Positions 8,157-17,920 of a DNA stretch of 64,000 nt are shown here, one piece after another. The stretch's first letter is position 1, and each line of letters starts with the position of its first letter. The notes beneath the pieces were generated by a model. The model saw only the letters and a list, made by a program, of their open reading frames with translations. It ran no database searches and was not told the origin of the DNA. The translations under genes were made by a program, and so were the position numbers. The stretch covers positions 1,054,001 through 1,118,000 of the forward strand of contig NZ_JAFEUP010000001.1 of the NCBI RefSeq assembly GCF_016901015.1. The letters run 5' to 3'. This stretch comes from Zestomonas insulae (GTDB lineage Bacteria > Pseudomonadota > Gammaproteobacteria > Pseudomonadales > Pseudomonadaceae).

Positions 8157-9377
8157 CTAGGGCTGTTTGGCGGCAACACCGGCCAGCACTGGCGCCGGAC
8201 GCTCGCCGAGCAGATGAAAGGCAGCGAACGCGGCGAGGACGAACAGCCCGTGCAGGTACAGCATCGGTTGCGCCGAGCCGTCCTGCAGCAGCGCCAGCAG
8301 CAGCCCGCTGAACGTCGCCCCGGCCATCTGCGCGAAGCCCATGAAACCCGCCGCCAGCCCGGCGCGATGGGCGTTTGGCATGACCGCGCCAGCCACCGCG
8401 GCGGGCAGCACCATGCCGCCGCCGAGGGTCACCAGCACCTGCGGCAATGACAGGCCGAGCACCGACAGGCCGAACAACTGGTAGGTCGCCACGGTCGCCA
8501 GCCCGCCGCCAAGCACCAGGGTGACGCCGATGGCGACGATGCGCTGCGGGCCGAGGCGCAGGATCATGCGCTGGGTGAACAGCGCACCGACGATCAGCCC
8601 GGAAATCACTGCGCCGAAGGTCAGCCCGTAGTGCAGCGCATCCAAGCCGAGCAGGCGCATGTACACCGCCGATGAGCCGGCCACCACGGCGAACATCGCG
8701 CCGTAGGTGCAGGCCAGGGTCAGGGCGAACGCCCGGTAGCTGCGCCCGCGCAGCAGGTCGAAGTAATCGCCGGCCAGGCTGCGCAACTTGCCGGCCTGCG
8801 GATCGAGGCGCGGGTTGCTTTCACGGTAAAGCAGCAGCACGGCGAGCAATGCCAGGGTGCCGAGGATCGCGGTGAGCAACACCGGCGCGCGCCAGCCGCC
8901 GAGGGCGACCAGGCCGCCGCCGAGCATCGGCGAGAGGACGATGGCGCTGAGCATGCCGATCACCGTCAGCGGCAACGCCGCCGCGGCCTTCTCCTTCCAC
9001 ACGTCGCGCACGATGGCGCGGGCCAGCACCAGCGCGGCGCAGGCGCCGAGGCCCTGCAACACGCGGGCGAGGATGAACTCCTCGATGCTGCCGGCGCCCA
9101 GCAGCCACAAGGTGGCGAGCAGATAGGCCGCCACCCCGCCAATCAGCACCGGCCGCCGGCCGACCCGGTCAGACAGCGGACCGAGCACCAGTTGCCCAAG
9201 GCCGAACGCGGCGACGAACAGCGACAGCGCCAGCAGGCTGGAGCCCGGTCGCGCGGCGAGGCCGTGCTCCAGGGCGCCAAGCGCGGGGATCAGCAGCTGG
9301 GTGGAAATCTCGCCGAGCGCAGTGAGCAGCATCAGCAGGCACAACAAGGTGCGTGACGGCATTACGGGCGTGGACAT
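8157..9377 (-). CDS. MFS transporter, Bcr/CflA-type drug exporter
   Basis: A 406-residue major-facilitator protein with about twelve hydrophobic segments. Motif A between helices 2 and 3 is clear as GPLSDRVGRRP, and VLQGLGACAALVLARAIVRD matches the Bcr/CflA signature. The predicted role is proton-driven export of a small hydrophobic compound or drug through the inner membrane. It is divergent from the thioesterase-thiolase operon across a 103-base AT-rich region holding repeated operator-like elements, so the two units are probably co-regulated. Confidence 0.88.
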   Translation of the reverse strand: MSTPVMPSRTLLCLLMLLTALGEISTQLLIPALGALEHGLAARPGSSLLALSLFVAAFGLGQLVLGPLSDRVGRRPVLIGGVAAYLLATLWLLGAGSIEEFILARVLQGLGACAALVLARAIVRDVWKEKAAAALPLTVIGMLSAIVLSPMLGGGLVALGGWRAPVLLTAILGTLALLAVLLLYRESNPRLDPQAGKLRSLAGDYFDLLRGRSYRAFALTLACTYGAMFAVVAGSSAVYMRLLGLDALHYGLTFGAVISGLIVGALFTQRMILRLGPQRIVAIGVTLVLGGGLATVATYQLFGLSVLGLSLPQVLVTLGGGMVLPAAVAGAVMPNAHRAGLAAGFMGFAQMAGATFSGLLLALLQDGSAQPMLYLHGLFVLAAFAAFHLLGERPAPVLAGVAAKQP

Positions 9378-9409
9378 GGGCGGGCTCCGGTTTGCTGCAG
9401 GGGCTAGAC

Positions 9410-9451
9410 TAAATTACATCCATAATTTAATAATTAGATTACATGCATCAT
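9410..9451. promoter_or_regulatory. Two operator-like direct repeats between MFS and thioesterase genes
   Basis: ATTACATCCATAAT (9413-9426) and ATTACATGCATCAT (9438-9451) match at 12 of 14 bases and start 25 bases apart. The first also forms a 7-bp inverted repeat TAAATTA/TAATTTA (9410-9429). The second is 13 of 14 identical to an element in front of the SDR gene at 12.8 kb. They are likely binding sites for the TetR regulator encoded at 11284. Confidence 0.6.
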
Positions 9452-9480
9452 TCAACCCTGCAAAGCCCTGGAGTCCCGCC

Positions 9481-10020
9481 ATGTCCACCCTCTCCCGCGA
9501 AGACAAACTGGCCAGCTGGCTGGCCGCCGAACAAGCTGTCCGCGCCGGCCTCGCCGAACCTGGCACCACCAGCCTGGCGGCGGTCGCCGAGATGACGCCG
9601 ATGGATTTCTTCGACCGCATCGGTCGCGGCGAACTGCCCTGCCCGCCGTTCGGCGTGCTGCTTGATTTCGTCCCCCTGGAATGGGCCTCGGGCCGCTTCG
9701 TGTTCCAGGGCACCCCGGACGCCCGCCACTACAACCCGCTCGGCAGCGTGCACGGCGGTTACGCGGCGACGCTGCTCGACTCATGCATGGGCTGCGCGAT
9801 CCACACCCAGCTCAAGGCCGGCCAGGGCTACACCACCACCGACCTGCGCGTCAGCTACATCCGCGCCCTGCGCCACGACAGCGGCCCGGTACGCGCCGAA
9901 GGCCGCGTGGTGCACGTCGGCCGCTCCACCGCAGTGGCCGAAGGCCGCCTGTACGACGTCGACGACCGCCTCTATGCCGTCGGCTCCACCACCTGCCTGA
10001 TTCTCGACATGCGCGGCTAA
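9481..10020 (+). CDS. PaaI-type hotdog acyl-CoA thioesterase
   Basis: A 179-residue protein with a single hotdog domain. The active-site stretch HYNPLGSVHGGYAATLLDSC (about 81-100) is typical of PaaI/thioesterase family 4. The core ends with RVVHVGRSTAVAEGRLYD and GSTTCLIL. It should hydrolyse an acyl-CoA to free acid and CoA in the cytoplasm. The first about 40 residues form an extra N-terminal helical extension. The thiolase gene follows after 32 bases, suggesting an operon. Confidence 0.87.
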   Translation: MSTLSREDKLASWLAAEQAVRAGLAEPGTTSLAAVAEMTPMDFFDRIGRGELPCPPFGVLLDFVPLEWASGRFVFQGTPDARHYNPLGSVHGGYAATLLDSCMGCAIHTQLKAGQGYTTTDLRVSYIRALRHDSGPVRAEGRVVHVGRSTAVAEGRLYDVDDRLYAVGSTTCLILDMRG

Positions 10021-10052
10021 GCCTGCGCCCACGCCGTCCCAGGAGACATGCC

Positions 10053-11183
10053 ATGACTTCCATCGTGATCGCCGGCTACGCCCGCTCGCCCTTCCACTTC
10101 GCCAAGAAGGGCGCGCTGATCGACATCCGCCCCGACGACCTCGCCGCTCAGGTGCTGCGCGGCCTGGTCGAGAAACTCGACCTCGACCCCAGTCTGCTCG
10201 AAGACGTGATCATGGGCTGCGCCTACCCGGAGGCCGAACAGGGCATGAACATCGCCCGCATCGCCAGCTTCCGTGCCGGCTTCCCGGAAAGCCTGGGCGG
10301 CGCCACGGTAAACCGCTTCTGCGGTTCATCGATGAGCGCCGTGCACTTCGCCGCCGGGCAGATCGCCATTGGCGCTGGCGAAGCCTTCATCAGCGCCGGG
10401 GTGGAATCGATGACCCGGGTGCCGATGGGCGGCTTCAATGTCTCGCCGAACCCCACCCTGCTGCAGGACTTCCCTGCGGTGTACATGGCCATGGGGCACA
10501 CCGCCGAGGAAGTCGCCAAGCGCTTCGCGGTGAGCCGCGAGGAACAGGAGGCGTTCGCCGTGGAATCGCACGCCAAGGCCGCGGCAGCCCGCGCGCGCGG
10601 TGCCTTCGTCGATGAGATCGTGCCGATCGCCCTGCCTGCCGGGCTGATCAGCGAAGACGGCTGCATCCGCCCCGGCACCACTGCCGAGGCGCTGGCACAA
10701 CTCAAGCCGGCGTTCGGCGGCAGCGTCACCGCCGGCACCGCCTCGCCGCTGACCGACGGCAGCGCCGCGGTGCTGGTGTGCAGCGAGGAGTTCGCCCGGC
10801 GCCACAACCTCGACATCCTGGCGCGCATCAAGGCCGTCGCGGTGGCCGGTTGCGCGCCGGAGATCATGGGCATGGGCCCGGTCGGCGCGACCCGCAAGGT
10901 GCTGCAGCGCGCCGGCCTGGGCATCGCCGACATCGACCTGATGGAGATCAACGAGGCCTTCGCCAGCCAGTCGATCGCCTGCGTGCGCGAGCTGGGCATC
11001 GACATGGCGCGGGTCAACCTCGATGGCGGCGCCACCGCGCTCGGCCACCCGCTCGGCGCCACCGGCGCGCGAATCACCGGCAAGGCCGCTGCATTGCTCA
11101 AACGCAGCGGCGGCCGCTATGCCGTGGCCACCCAGTGCATCGCCGGCGGCCAGGGCGTCGCCACGCTGCTCGAAGCGGTCTGA
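10053..11183 (+). CDS. Thiolase (acetyl-CoA acyltransferase)
   Basis: A 376-residue type II thiolase. The acyl-accepting cysteine is in NRFCGSSMSA (Cys90), the histidine motif is NEAFASQ, then GGATALGHPLGATGAR, and the C-terminal catalytic cysteine is in CIAGGQG. It catalyses thiolytic cleavage or Claisen condensation of acyl-CoA, as in beta-oxidation. The AGGAGA ribosome site stands before the ATG at 10053. It is slightly shorter than the usual 390 residues. Co-transcription with the upstream thioesterase is likely. Confidence 0.92.
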   Translation: MTSIVIAGYARSPFHFAKKGALIDIRPDDLAAQVLRGLVEKLDLDPSLLEDVIMGCAYPEAEQGMNIARIASFRAGFPESLGGATVNRFCGSSMSAVHFAAGQIAIGAGEAFISAGVESMTRVPMGGFNVSPNPTLLQDFPAVYMAMGHTAEEVAKRFAVSREEQEAFAVESHAKAAAARARGAFVDEIVPIALPAGLISEDGCIRPGTTAEALAQLKPAFGGSVTAGTASPLTDGSAAVLVCSEEFARRHNLDILARIKAVAVAGCAPEIMGMGPVGATRKVLQRAGLGIADIDLMEINEAFASQSIACVRELGIDMARVNLDGGATALGHPLGATGARITGKAAALLKRSGGRYAVATQCIAGGQGVATLLEAV

Positions 11184-11283
11184 AGCGCCCGCTCCACCAC
11201 GCCGTGCCGGTGCAAACCTGCACGGCGTTGGCACGTCCGCGGTAAGATGACAGGCAGAATCTAATTACTGGAGGTAGCCCATC

Positions 11284-11862
11284 ATGCGTTACTCCGAAGA
11301 CCACAAGGCCAAGACCCACCAGCGCATCATCGAAGAAGCCGCGCGGCGCTTTCGCAGCGACGGCGTCGGCGCCACCGGCCTGCAGTCGCTGATGAAGGGC
11401 CTCGGCCTGACCCACGGCGGCTTCTATGCACACTTCAAGTCCAAGGACGAGTTGGTGGAAACCGCCCTCGCCCACGCCGCCGAGCAACTCGGCACGGAAC
11501 TCGACGAAGCGCTCGGCGACGACGCGCCGCTGTCGGCATTCATCGCCCGCTACCTGTCCTCCGCGCATCGTGCCGAACCGGGCGCCGGCTGCCCGTTGCC
11601 GACCATCTCCGCCGAACTCGGCCAGCGCGGCCAGCCCAGCGACACCACCAACGCCCTGGTGCAGAACCGCCTGGCGCTGATCGAGTCGGGCCTGCACGGC
11701 GAAGCCGCCGCCGACCAGAGTGTGCTGATGCTCTGCGCGATGGTCGGCGCGCTGACGCTGTCGCGCTCGGTCAGCGATGCCGACCTGTCCGACCGCCTGC
11801 TGAAGACCACCCGCCGCCTGCTGATCGAGCAGGCCGATGCGGCGGACAAAACCCAGGCATAA
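11284..11862 (+). CDS. TetR/AcrR-family transcriptional regulator
   Basis: A 192-residue regulator with an N-terminal TetR helix-turn-helix: IIEEAARRFRSDGVGATGLQ, then LMKGLGLTHGGFYAHFKSKDEL (recognition helix). The C-terminal ligand domain has the typical GAGCPLP segment and LMLCAMVGALTLSR helix. It sits between the thioesterase-thiolase pair and a minus-strand SDR gene whose promoters share a repeated element. That makes it the natural repressor candidate for both. An acyl-CoA or fatty-acid ligand is inference from gene context. Confidence 0.9.
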   Translation: MRYSEDHKAKTHQRIIEEAARRFRSDGVGATGLQSLMKGLGLTHGGFYAHFKSKDELVETALAHAAEQLGTELDEALGDDAPLSAFIARYLSSAHRAEPGAGCPLPTISAELGQRGQPSDTTNALVQNRLALIESGLHGEAAADQSVLMLCAMVGALTLSRSVSDADLSDRLLKTTRRLLIEQADAADKTQA

Positions 11863-11892
11863 AAAAGCGCCCCTGCCGGATGGCAGGGACGC
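11861..11892 (-). terminator. Intrinsic terminator of the SDR gene
   Basis: CCCTGCC/GGCAGGG with a 4-base loop, extended by GCG/CGC and a G-U pair, is followed on the minus strand by six T residues. It starts just inside the stop of the convergent tetR gene and lies 20 bases after the SDR stop. Confidence 0.8.
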
Positions 11893-11912
11893 AAAGGTCC
11901 GTCCGCAGAGTC

Positions 11913-12716
11913 TTAGCCGGCGATCCGGTAGCGTTCCGCGGGACGGCTGTGAGACAGGTTGGGACCAAGCTTGCCGCGCGCCGCGACGAACTGCGCCCAG
12001 TCGTCGGCATTCGGCAGCGAAGGGATGGTGATCAACTCGCGCTGATCGAAGCCGGCCAGCGCCGCGTCGACCATGTCACCGACTTCCATGATCATCGCCG
12101 GGTTGAGGTTCGCCTCGTCGATCCCGCTGCGCTCCCAGATCTCGGTGCGGGTAATGCCCGGCAGCACGGCCTGCACCTGCACGCCCTGGGCGCTCAGCTC
12201 GTGGTGCATGGTCTGTGTCAGGCTCAGCACATAGGCCTTGCTGGCGCTGTACACGGCGTTGAACATTTCCGGGATCAGCGCCACCACCGAGGCGACGTTG
12301 ATGATCGCCCCGCGTCCGCGCGCGCCGAAGCTGGCCGCAGCGGCGCTGGACAGGCGGGTCAGCGCGACGATGTTGAGGTTGATCAGCGTACCCACCTGCT
12401 GGGCGTTGGCCTCGGCCAGCGGGCCGTTGGTGGCGACACCGGCGTTGTTGATAAGCAGGCTGATCGCCGCGTCGTCGCGCAGGCGTTGTTCGACCACCTG
12501 CAGGTCGGCTTCCTGGGTCAGGTCGGCGCGCAGCACTTCGACGCGCACGCCCGTCTCTTCGCTCAACGTGCTGCCCAGCGCGGCCAGGCGCTGCTCGTCG
12601 CGCGCCACCAGCAGCAGGTCGTAGCCGCGGCGCGCCAGGCGCTTGGCGTAGGTCGCGCCGATGCCGCTGGACGCACCGGTGATCAGCGCAGTGCCGTGTT
12701 CAGATTGCTTGCTCAT
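11913..12716 (-). CDS. Short-chain dehydrogenase/reductase (SDR)
   Basis: A 267-residue classical SDR. The cofactor loop is TGASSGIGATYA, the structural motif is NNAG, and the catalytic tyrosine-lysine pair is YSASK. The arginine pair in RRGYDLLLVARDEQR favours NADP(H). The ATG at 12716 has GGAG seven bases upstream; the longer frame to 12767 is rejected. Its promoter holds two direct repeats matching those between the MFS and thioesterase genes, so it probably belongs to the same TetR regulon. The substrate is unknown. Confidence 0.88.
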   Translation of the reverse strand: MSKQSEHGTALITGASSGIGATYAKRLARRGYDLLLVARDEQRLAALGSTLSEETGVRVEVLRADLTQEADLQVVEQRLRDDAAISLLINNAGVATNGPLAEANAQQVGTLINLNIVALTRLSSAAAASFGARGRGAIINVASVVALIPEMFNAVYSASKAYVLSLTQTMHHELSAQGVQVQAVLPGITRTEIWERSGIDEANLNPAMIMEVGDMVDAALAGFDQRELITIPSLPNADDWAQFVAARGKLGPNLSHSRPAERYRIAG

Positions 12717-12757
12717 GTCGGTTCTCCAAGGGAAGAAAGTGGTACTGCGCTTAATTG

Positions 12758-12796
12758 GATGACGCATGTAATTTAACTTTAGATGACGACCGTAAT
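12758..12796 (-). promoter_or_regulatory. Two operator-like direct repeats upstream of the SDR gene
   Basis: On the plus strand, ATGACGCATGTAAT (12759-12772) and ATGACGACCGTAAT (12783-12796) stand 24 bases apart. The minus-strand reading ATTACATGCGTCAT differs by one base from the site at 9438-9451. They are 42-80 bases before the SDR start and probably bind the TetR regulator encoded at 11284. Confidence 0.6.
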
Positions 12797-12898
12797 CCAG
12801 TATTACCGACTAAAGATTTTCTATCGCGTCGATTGCTGAGCCCTCACTGGCGGTTTGCCACTGGCTAAACGCAAGCAACTGCCTTATGCTGCGCGGCA

Positions 12899-12914
12899 CT
12901 GTATAAATGAACAG
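12899..12914 (+). promoter_or_regulatory. LexA box (SOS operator) of yebG
   Basis: CTGTATAAATGAACAG has the exact CTGT-N8-ACAG layout of the gammaproteobacterial LexA site. It lies 38 bases before the yebG start, where it would overlap the promoter. This agrees with yebG being a known SOS gene in E. coli. Confidence 0.88.
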
Positions 12915-12952
12915 TTAACTCGAAACTGACTGGTATGAAGGTGAGGTGATGA

Positions 12953-13213
12953 ATGGCCGTCGAAGTGGTGTATCGCAGCAGCCGGGACCCGGAGCGCCTG
13001 TTCATGGATAAGGCCGAAGCGGATCGTCATGACAAGATGCTCGAACTGGCCGAGTCGCTGGCCGACGTACTGCTCAAGGCCGTGCCCTCGCTGAACGAAC
13101 AGCAGGTCGAGGACCTGGGCATCTACATGGCGAAGAACCGCGACATCTTCGCCCGCGCCTTCAAGAATCAGCCGGATGCGCTGAACGAGCTGAGCGCCGC
13201 CGACACCGAGTGA
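12953..13213 (+). CDS. yebG: YebG-family SOS-inducible protein
   Basis: An 86-residue acidic cytoplasmic protein beginning MAVEVVYRS and containing DKAEADRHDKMLELAE, the YebG signature shared with the E. coli protein (MAVEV, KKEADAYDKMLD). It carries its own LexA box and a GAGGTGATGA ribosome site. YebG is induced by DNA damage; its biochemical role is unclear. It is a little shorter than the E. coli protein, lacking the acidic tail. It stands alone and ends at a strong terminator. Confidence 0.93.
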   Translation: MAVEVVYRSSRDPERLFMDKAEADRHDKMLELAESLADVLLKAVPSLNEQQVEDLGIYMAKNRDIFARAFKNQPDALNELSAADTE

Positions 13214-13236
13214 CTCAGGCGCTACCGCGCAACGGA

Positions 13237-13262
13237 AAACGGGCTCGATGAGCCCGTTTTTT
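13237..13262 (+). terminator. Intrinsic terminator after yebG
   Basis: AAACGGGCT pairs with AGCCCGTTT across a short loop and is followed by a T-run on the plus strand. It lies 24 bases past the yebG stop and just before the stop of the convergent dehydrogenase gene. Confidence 0.88.
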
Positions 13263-13276
13263 GTGCGGCGCTCCTT

Positions 13277-14299
13277 TCAGCTGCCATACAGCAGCCGTTC
13301 GGCCAGGCGGTCGGCGACCCGCGCCGGCGAGCGTTTATCGGCCTGCGCGTGGGCGAACACTTCGGTCAGGCGCATGCCGATCTGCGACAGGTGCGCGGTG
13401 ATGCGCGGCAACTCTTCGCCCCGGTGCTTGAGGGCGACGTAGATCAGCCCACCGGAATTGATCACGTAATCCGGCGCGTAGAGAATCCCGCGCGCCTCCA
13501 GTTCGTCGGCGACTTCGCCGCTGGCCAGCTGATTGTTGGCCGCTCCCGCCACCGCGGCGCAGTGCAACTGGCCGACGCTGTCGGCGTTCAGCACACCGCC
13601 CAGACCACAGGGCGCGAGGATGTCGCAGGGCGTGCTGAGCAACGCATCCGGCGCCACCAACTGGGCACCGAACTGCTCCTGGGCGAGGCTCATGCGCCCG
13701 GTATCGAGATCGCTGACAATCAGCTCGGCGCCGGCCGCATGCAGTTGCTCGGCGAGGCCGAAGCCTACGTTGCCCAGTCCCTGGATCGCCACTCGCAAGC
13801 CTTCCAGATCATCGCTACCTAAGCGCGCCTGGGCGGTGGCGCGAATCCCGGCGAATACGCCCATGGCGGTGTGCGGCGAGGGGTCGCCGGCGCTGGTAGT
13901 ACTGGTGACATGCCCGGTGTGCTGGGCGATGCAATCCATGTCGGCGCTCGAGGTGCCGCTGTCGACTGCGGTGACGTACTGGCCCTTGAGGCTCTCGATG
14001 AAACGTCCGAAGGCTTCGAACAGCGCGCCGCGGTTGTCCACGTGCGGCGGGCGAATGATCACCGCCTTGCCGCCGCCCTGCTCGAGGCCGGCCAGCGCCG
14101 CTTTATAGCTCATGCCTTGCGCGAGGCGCACGGCATCGCGCAACGCGCTGATGTCGTCGGGATAGGCAATGTAACGGCACCCACCGAGAGCGGGGCCCAG
14201 TTTGGTGCTGTGAATGGCGATGATCGCCCGAAGGCCGGTCTCCGGATCCTGCGCGACGTGCAGCGCTTCTAGCCGGGCGGCTTCCATGATGGCAAACAT
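13277..14299 (-). CDS. Leucine/phenylalanine/valine-type amino-acid dehydrogenase
   Basis: A 340-residue Glu/Leu/Phe/Val dehydrogenase. The substrate lysines are in GMSYKAA (Lys66) and GGGKAVI (Lys78), matching the leucine dehydrogenase pattern, and the NAD loop is GLGNVG. Its reaction is NAD-dependent oxidative deamination of a branched-chain amino acid to the 2-oxo acid plus ammonia. The ATG at 14299 has GGGAG upstream; the frame extends far upstream without a site. It is divergent from the SirB1-type gene. The exact amino-acid preference cannot be decided. Confidence 0.9.
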   Translation of the reverse strand: MFAIMEAARLEALHVAQDPETGLRAIIAIHSTKLGPALGGCRYIAYPDDISALRDAVRLAQGMSYKAALAGLEQGGGKAVIIRPPHVDNRGALFEAFGRFIESLKGQYVTAVDSGTSSADMDCIAQHTGHVTSTTSAGDPSPHTAMGVFAGIRATAQARLGSDDLEGLRVAIQGLGNVGFGLAEQLHAAGAELIVSDLDTGRMSLAQEQFGAQLVAPDALLSTPCDILAPCGLGGVLNADSVGQLHCAAVAGAANNQLASGEVADELEARGILYAPDYVINSGGLIYVALKHRGEELPRITAHLSQIGMRLTEVFAHAQADKRSPARVADRLAERLLYGS

Positions 14300-14462
14300 G
14301 GTGGGGCTCCCTTGCTGTTGGTACAGGCAGTATAGGTGTCGCGTCCGGAACCGACCGGCTTGCCGGGTATATCTACGGCACGCAGGCAGACTGCTCGGCA
14401 TAAGCAACGCTGGACGAAAATTGATCAACCCGCTACAAACGAGGAAACGCCAGGAGACATCG

Positions 14463-15266
14463 ATGACACCGCGCCAACGCTGTTTCGCCTGCCTCGCCGA
14501 AGAGCCGCCGCGCCTGTTCGAAGCCGCGCTGTGGATCGCTGCCGAGCACGACGCCGAGCTGCAGCCCGCGGCCTGGCTGACGGCGCTCGACGCGGTGCGC
14601 CAGCAGGTGTTTGTCGCGCTGCCCGAACAGCCGCCGCAGGAACTCGCGCAACCGCTGCTGCGGCGCCTCGCCGAACTGGACTTCCACGAAGATGACGACG
14701 TGCCGCTGCGCCCGCAGACTGCCCTGCTGCACCGCGTGCTGCAACGCCGCCGCGGCCAGCCACTGTCGTTGGCGCTGCTGGCCCTCGAGCTGGCCCGGCA
14801 GCTGGGGATTCCGCTGCAAGGGGTGAACTTCCCCGGCCATTTCCTGCTGCGCGTGCCCGGCGCCGACCACCTGCTCGATCCCTGCGGCGGACGCCGGCTG
14901 TACCCGCGCGACTGTCGCGAGTTGCTGCTCCGCCACCTCGGCCCGCGCGCCGGACTTTCGGCCGAGCACCTGCTGGCCTGCGACGCGCGGCAGATGCTCC
15001 AGCGCCTGTCGCGCAACCTGCGCCAACTGCACCTGCAGGCCGAAGACAGCTATGCCGCACTGAAGGACGCCGAACGCGTGCTCGAACTGGGACCGCCGTC
15101 GGTCACCGATCACCTGGCCCGCGCCGAGCTGTACCGTCGCCTCGACTGCCCGCAGGCCGAACGCTACGACCTCGAGTGCGCGCTGCTGCTCACCGAGGAC
15201 CCGGCACAGCGCCTGCTACTCAGCCAGCGCCTCGGGCAGATCAGCCCAAGTCCGGCGCTGCACTAG
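14463..15266 (+). CDS. SirB1-family protein (transglutaminase-like fold with TPR)
   Basis: A 267-residue cytoplasmic protein. The SirB1/transglutaminase-like core includes [33 protein letters not shown] and [11 protein letters not shown]; the family cysteine position after RGQPLS is not a cysteine, so peptidase activity is doubtful. The C-terminal about 80 residues form TPR-like helices ([17 protein letters not shown]). The ATG at 14463 follows CAGGAGA. Its last 26 bases overlap the end of the convergent LuxR gene. The function of the family is unclear. Confidence 0.82.
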   Translation: MTPRQRCFACLAEEPPRLFEAALWIAAEHDAELQPAAWLTALDAVRQQVFVALPEQPPQELAQPLLRRLAELDFHEDDDVPLRPQTALLHRVLQRRRGQPLSLALLALELARQLGIPLQGVNFPGHFLLRVPGADHLLDPCGGRRLYPRDCRELLLRHLGPRAGLSAEHLLACDARQMLQRLSRNLRQLHLQAEDSYAALKDAERVLELGPPSVTDHLARAELYRRLDCPQAERYDLECALLLTEDPAQRLLLSQRLGQISPSPALH

Positions 15267-17835
15267 GTTTCCCCTCGTCGAGCAGGCCGAGGCGCTTGGC
15301 CTGCGCCACCGCCTGGGTGCGCCGCTCGACCTTGAGCTTGGCGTTGATCCGGTGCGCGTGGGTCTTCACCGTGTGCAGCGAGATGAACAGCCGCTCGGCG
15401 ATCTCCCGATTGGAGCGGCCGGCGGCAATCAGCTTGAGGACCTCCAGCTCGCGTGCACTCAGCTGCTCGCCGGGCTCGCTCACGGTCTGCCGCGCGCGCA
15501 GCAGCAACTGTTGCTGCTCTTCGCTGGCATGTTCGAGCAGCAGCTCCGGCTGCCGCGCATACAGCGCCTGCAGCGGGCGGATCAGCTGCATGCGTTGCGC
15601 CTCGGCCAGGCCCTGGCGCAGCTCCTGCTCGGCGTCCGCGGCGCGCCCGGCGAGCAGCCAGGCTTCGACCAGGCTGAAGCGGCATTCGCAGGCCAGGCCG
15701 AACTGCCCATTGGCCAAACATTCGTCACGCAGCTCGAGTAGCGCGGCGAGCGCTTCCGCGTGGCGGCCCTGGCGCAAGGCGACCAGCGCCAGCCGATGCC
15801 GTACGCGTGGCAACAGGCTGTAGAAACCGGAGGGCGCCAGCAGGCCTTGCTGGCGATAGCGCTCGAGCAAGCCGCGCAGCACCGTCTCGGCGGCGCTCAG
15901 TTCGCCCTGGCGCAGGAACAGCGAGCCGCTGGCCAGGTCGAGCATGCCGCGATAGCGAATTTCCGGGACCTTGAACCAGTGCAGCAGGCGCTCGCCCTCC
16001 TGCATCAGCTGCAAGGCCTGGGCGAAATCGCCGGCCTCGGCGGCCAGCTCGGCGAGACCGAAATAGCCGAACAGCTGATAGACGTCGTCGTAGCGACCGG
16101 ACTCCTGCAGGCCGTCGCGCAGCTCGACGCGCGCCTCCTCGAGGCGCCCCAGGTTGACCAGCAAGGCGCCGCGCAACAGGCGCAGGCGCCCGAGCACCGG
16201 GCCCCGCAGCAGGCCCGCGCTGACCTGGCGCGCCGACAGCTCGACCAGTTCGAGGCCCTTGACGAGCTCGCCGCGCAGGGTCAGCAGGTGGATGCGGTCG
16301 AGGTTGAGCATCGCCTCGTAGGCCAGGCTGCCGTTCAGCCGCGCGACCCGCAGCCCTTCGCTCAGCAACTCTTCGCCCAGCTCCAGCTGCTGATTGGCCA
16401 AGGCATGCTGCGCCAGGGTCTGCAGGCACAGCATGCGCGTCGCCCAGTTGGTCGGCGCCAGGGCGGCGAGCGCAGCCAGCGCGTGTTCGCGCGCCGCCGC
16501 CAGGCCGCGCTGCCGATGCAGGCTGCCCTGCACCGCCTGCCACTCGGCGAGCAACTGCGTCTGCCGGTTGTGATCGGCCTGCGGCAGGAAGTGCGCCAGG
16601 TCGGCCAGGCAATCGTCGACCTCGTCGAGCCGCCCGCGAAACACCAGGGTCCAGGCCAGCATGATGATCAGCCGCGGCGAGCTGGCGAACAACGCGCGCG
16701 GCAGCTCGTCGCGCCACTGCAGGAACTGCCTGACGCTGTCCTCGACCAGTAGGTGCTTGTGGTTGAAGCCTTGCAGGTAGCTGGCCGCCAGCTCCGGGCG
16801 GTCGGCCGCCAGGGCCTGATCGATCGCCTCGCGCACCCGGCCATGCTCGAACAGCCACTGCGCGGCGCGCAGATGGATGGCGATCGCCGCCGCGCGGTCG
16901 TGCTGGCGCGCCAGCGCCACGGCCAGCGGACGCCACAGGCGCAATTGCTCACCCGAACTGTCGGGGTTGTCGGCGACCAGCAGCTGGCGGCTGCGCAGCT
17001 CGTCCAGCGGCGCCGCGCCGAGGGTCGCCAACAGATGGCCGCCAAGCGCCTCGGGAAAACGCGGCAGGTGCGCGAGTACCTGCAGCGCTTCGCGCAGCGG
17101 CGCGGCGATGCCATTCAGCACTTCGCGCTCGAGGTAATCGCGCAGCAAGGCGGTGCCGGCGAGCAGGCGCTCGTGCAGTTGCGCCGGATCGAGCTTGAGC
17201 AGCAGCAGGCTGATCAGCGCCGGCCAGCCTTCGTACTGCTGGCGCACGCGGGTCTCCAGCTCGCTGGGCAGCTTCAGGCCGTGGCCGAGCAGCAGCTGGT
17301 GCAGCTCGTCGGTGTCCAGTGCCAGGCCCTGTGCGTCGACCTCGAGCAGCTCGCCGAGCAGCATCAGGCGCGGCAGGTTCCAGGCCGGCTGGCGGCGGCA
17401 GGCGACGAACCAGCGCAGATTCGGCGGGATGTGGTCGAACAGCCGATCGAGGCACTCATCGAGCTCAGCATTCGGCTGCCGCGGGTAGTCGTCGAGGACG
17501 ATCCACAGGCGCTGCTCGACGCGCTCGAGCAGCGTCGCCAGCACCTCGCCCGGCTCGCCCGGCGGCACCGGCACGCGCAACGCCCCAGACAGCCGTTCGA
17601 GCAGCCCGGCGGGGCTGAGTGCGCGACCGCCAAGATCGAGCCACAGCAGGCGCGTGCCGCTGGGAATCTGCCGGGCGCACTCGCTGAGTAGGACGCTTTT
17701 GCCGAAGCCGGCCGGGGCGCAGATCAGGTTCAGGCGGTAGTCATTGGCCAGCAGCGGCTGATACAGACGCGGACGCGGCACGTGCACGGGCGGCAAGCGC
17801 GGCTGACGGCTGGCAACAACAACGGACTGACTCAT
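15241..17835 (-). CDS. MalT-like LuxR-family regulator (copy 1)
   Basis: An 864-residue signal-transduction ATPase of the LAL/MalT class. It has a P-loop APAGFGKS (about 41-48), an NTPase region with LWLDLGGR and [11 protein letters not shown], a long TPR-rich middle, and a C-terminal LuxR helix-turn-helix [19 protein letters not shown]. Such proteins activate transcription when ATP and an inducer are bound. It lies 128 bases downstream of a DUF1329 gene, with a terminator in between. It is strongly similar to the protein encoded at 19844-22435, so the pair looks like a duplication. Confidence 0.9.
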   Translation of the reverse strand: MSQSVVVASRQPRLPPVHVPRPRLYQPLLANDYRLNLICAPAGFGKSVLLSECARQIPSGTRLLWLDLGGRALSPAGLLERLSGALRVPVPPGEPGEVLATLLERVEQRLWIVLDDYPRQPNAELDECLDRLFDHIPPNLRWFVACRRQPAWNLPRLMLLGELLEVDAQGLALDTDELHQLLLGHGLKLPSELETRVRQQYEGWPALISLLLLKLDPAQLHERLLAGTALLRDYLEREVLNGIAAPLREALQVLAHLPRFPEALGGHLLATLGAAPLDELRSRQLLVADNPDSSGEQLRLWRPLAVALARQHDRAAAIAIHLRAAQWLFEHGRVREAIDQALAADRPELAASYLQGFNHKHLLVEDSVRQFLQWRDELPRALFASSPRLIIMLAWTLVFRGRLDEVDDCLADLAHFLPQADHNRQTQLLAEWQAVQGSLHRQRGLAAAREHALAALAALAPTNWATRMLCLQTLAQHALANQQLELGEELLSEGLRVARLNGSLAYEAMLNLDRIHLLTLRGELVKGLELVELSARQVSAGLLRGPVLGRLRLLRGALLVNLGRLEEARVELRDGLQESGRYDDVYQLFGYFGLAELAAEAGDFAQALQLMQEGERLLHWFKVPEIRYRGMLDLASGSLFLRQGELSAAETVLRGLLERYRQQGLLAPSGFYSLLPRVRHRLALVALRQGRHAEALAALLELRDECLANGQFGLACECRFSLVEAWLLAGRAADAEQELRQGLAEAQRMQLIRPLQALYARQPELLLEHASEEQQQLLLRARQTVSEPGEQLSARELEVLKLIAAGRSNREIAERLFISLHTVKTHAHRINAKLKVERRTQAVAQAKRLGLLDEGKPSAAPDLG

Positions 17836-17920
17836 TCCCTGCACTCTCTTGGACGACCGGCACCGACGGCGCCGCGCGGCGATGATACCGCCCGGCTTGG
17901 CACCTGGGTGCCGCCAATAA

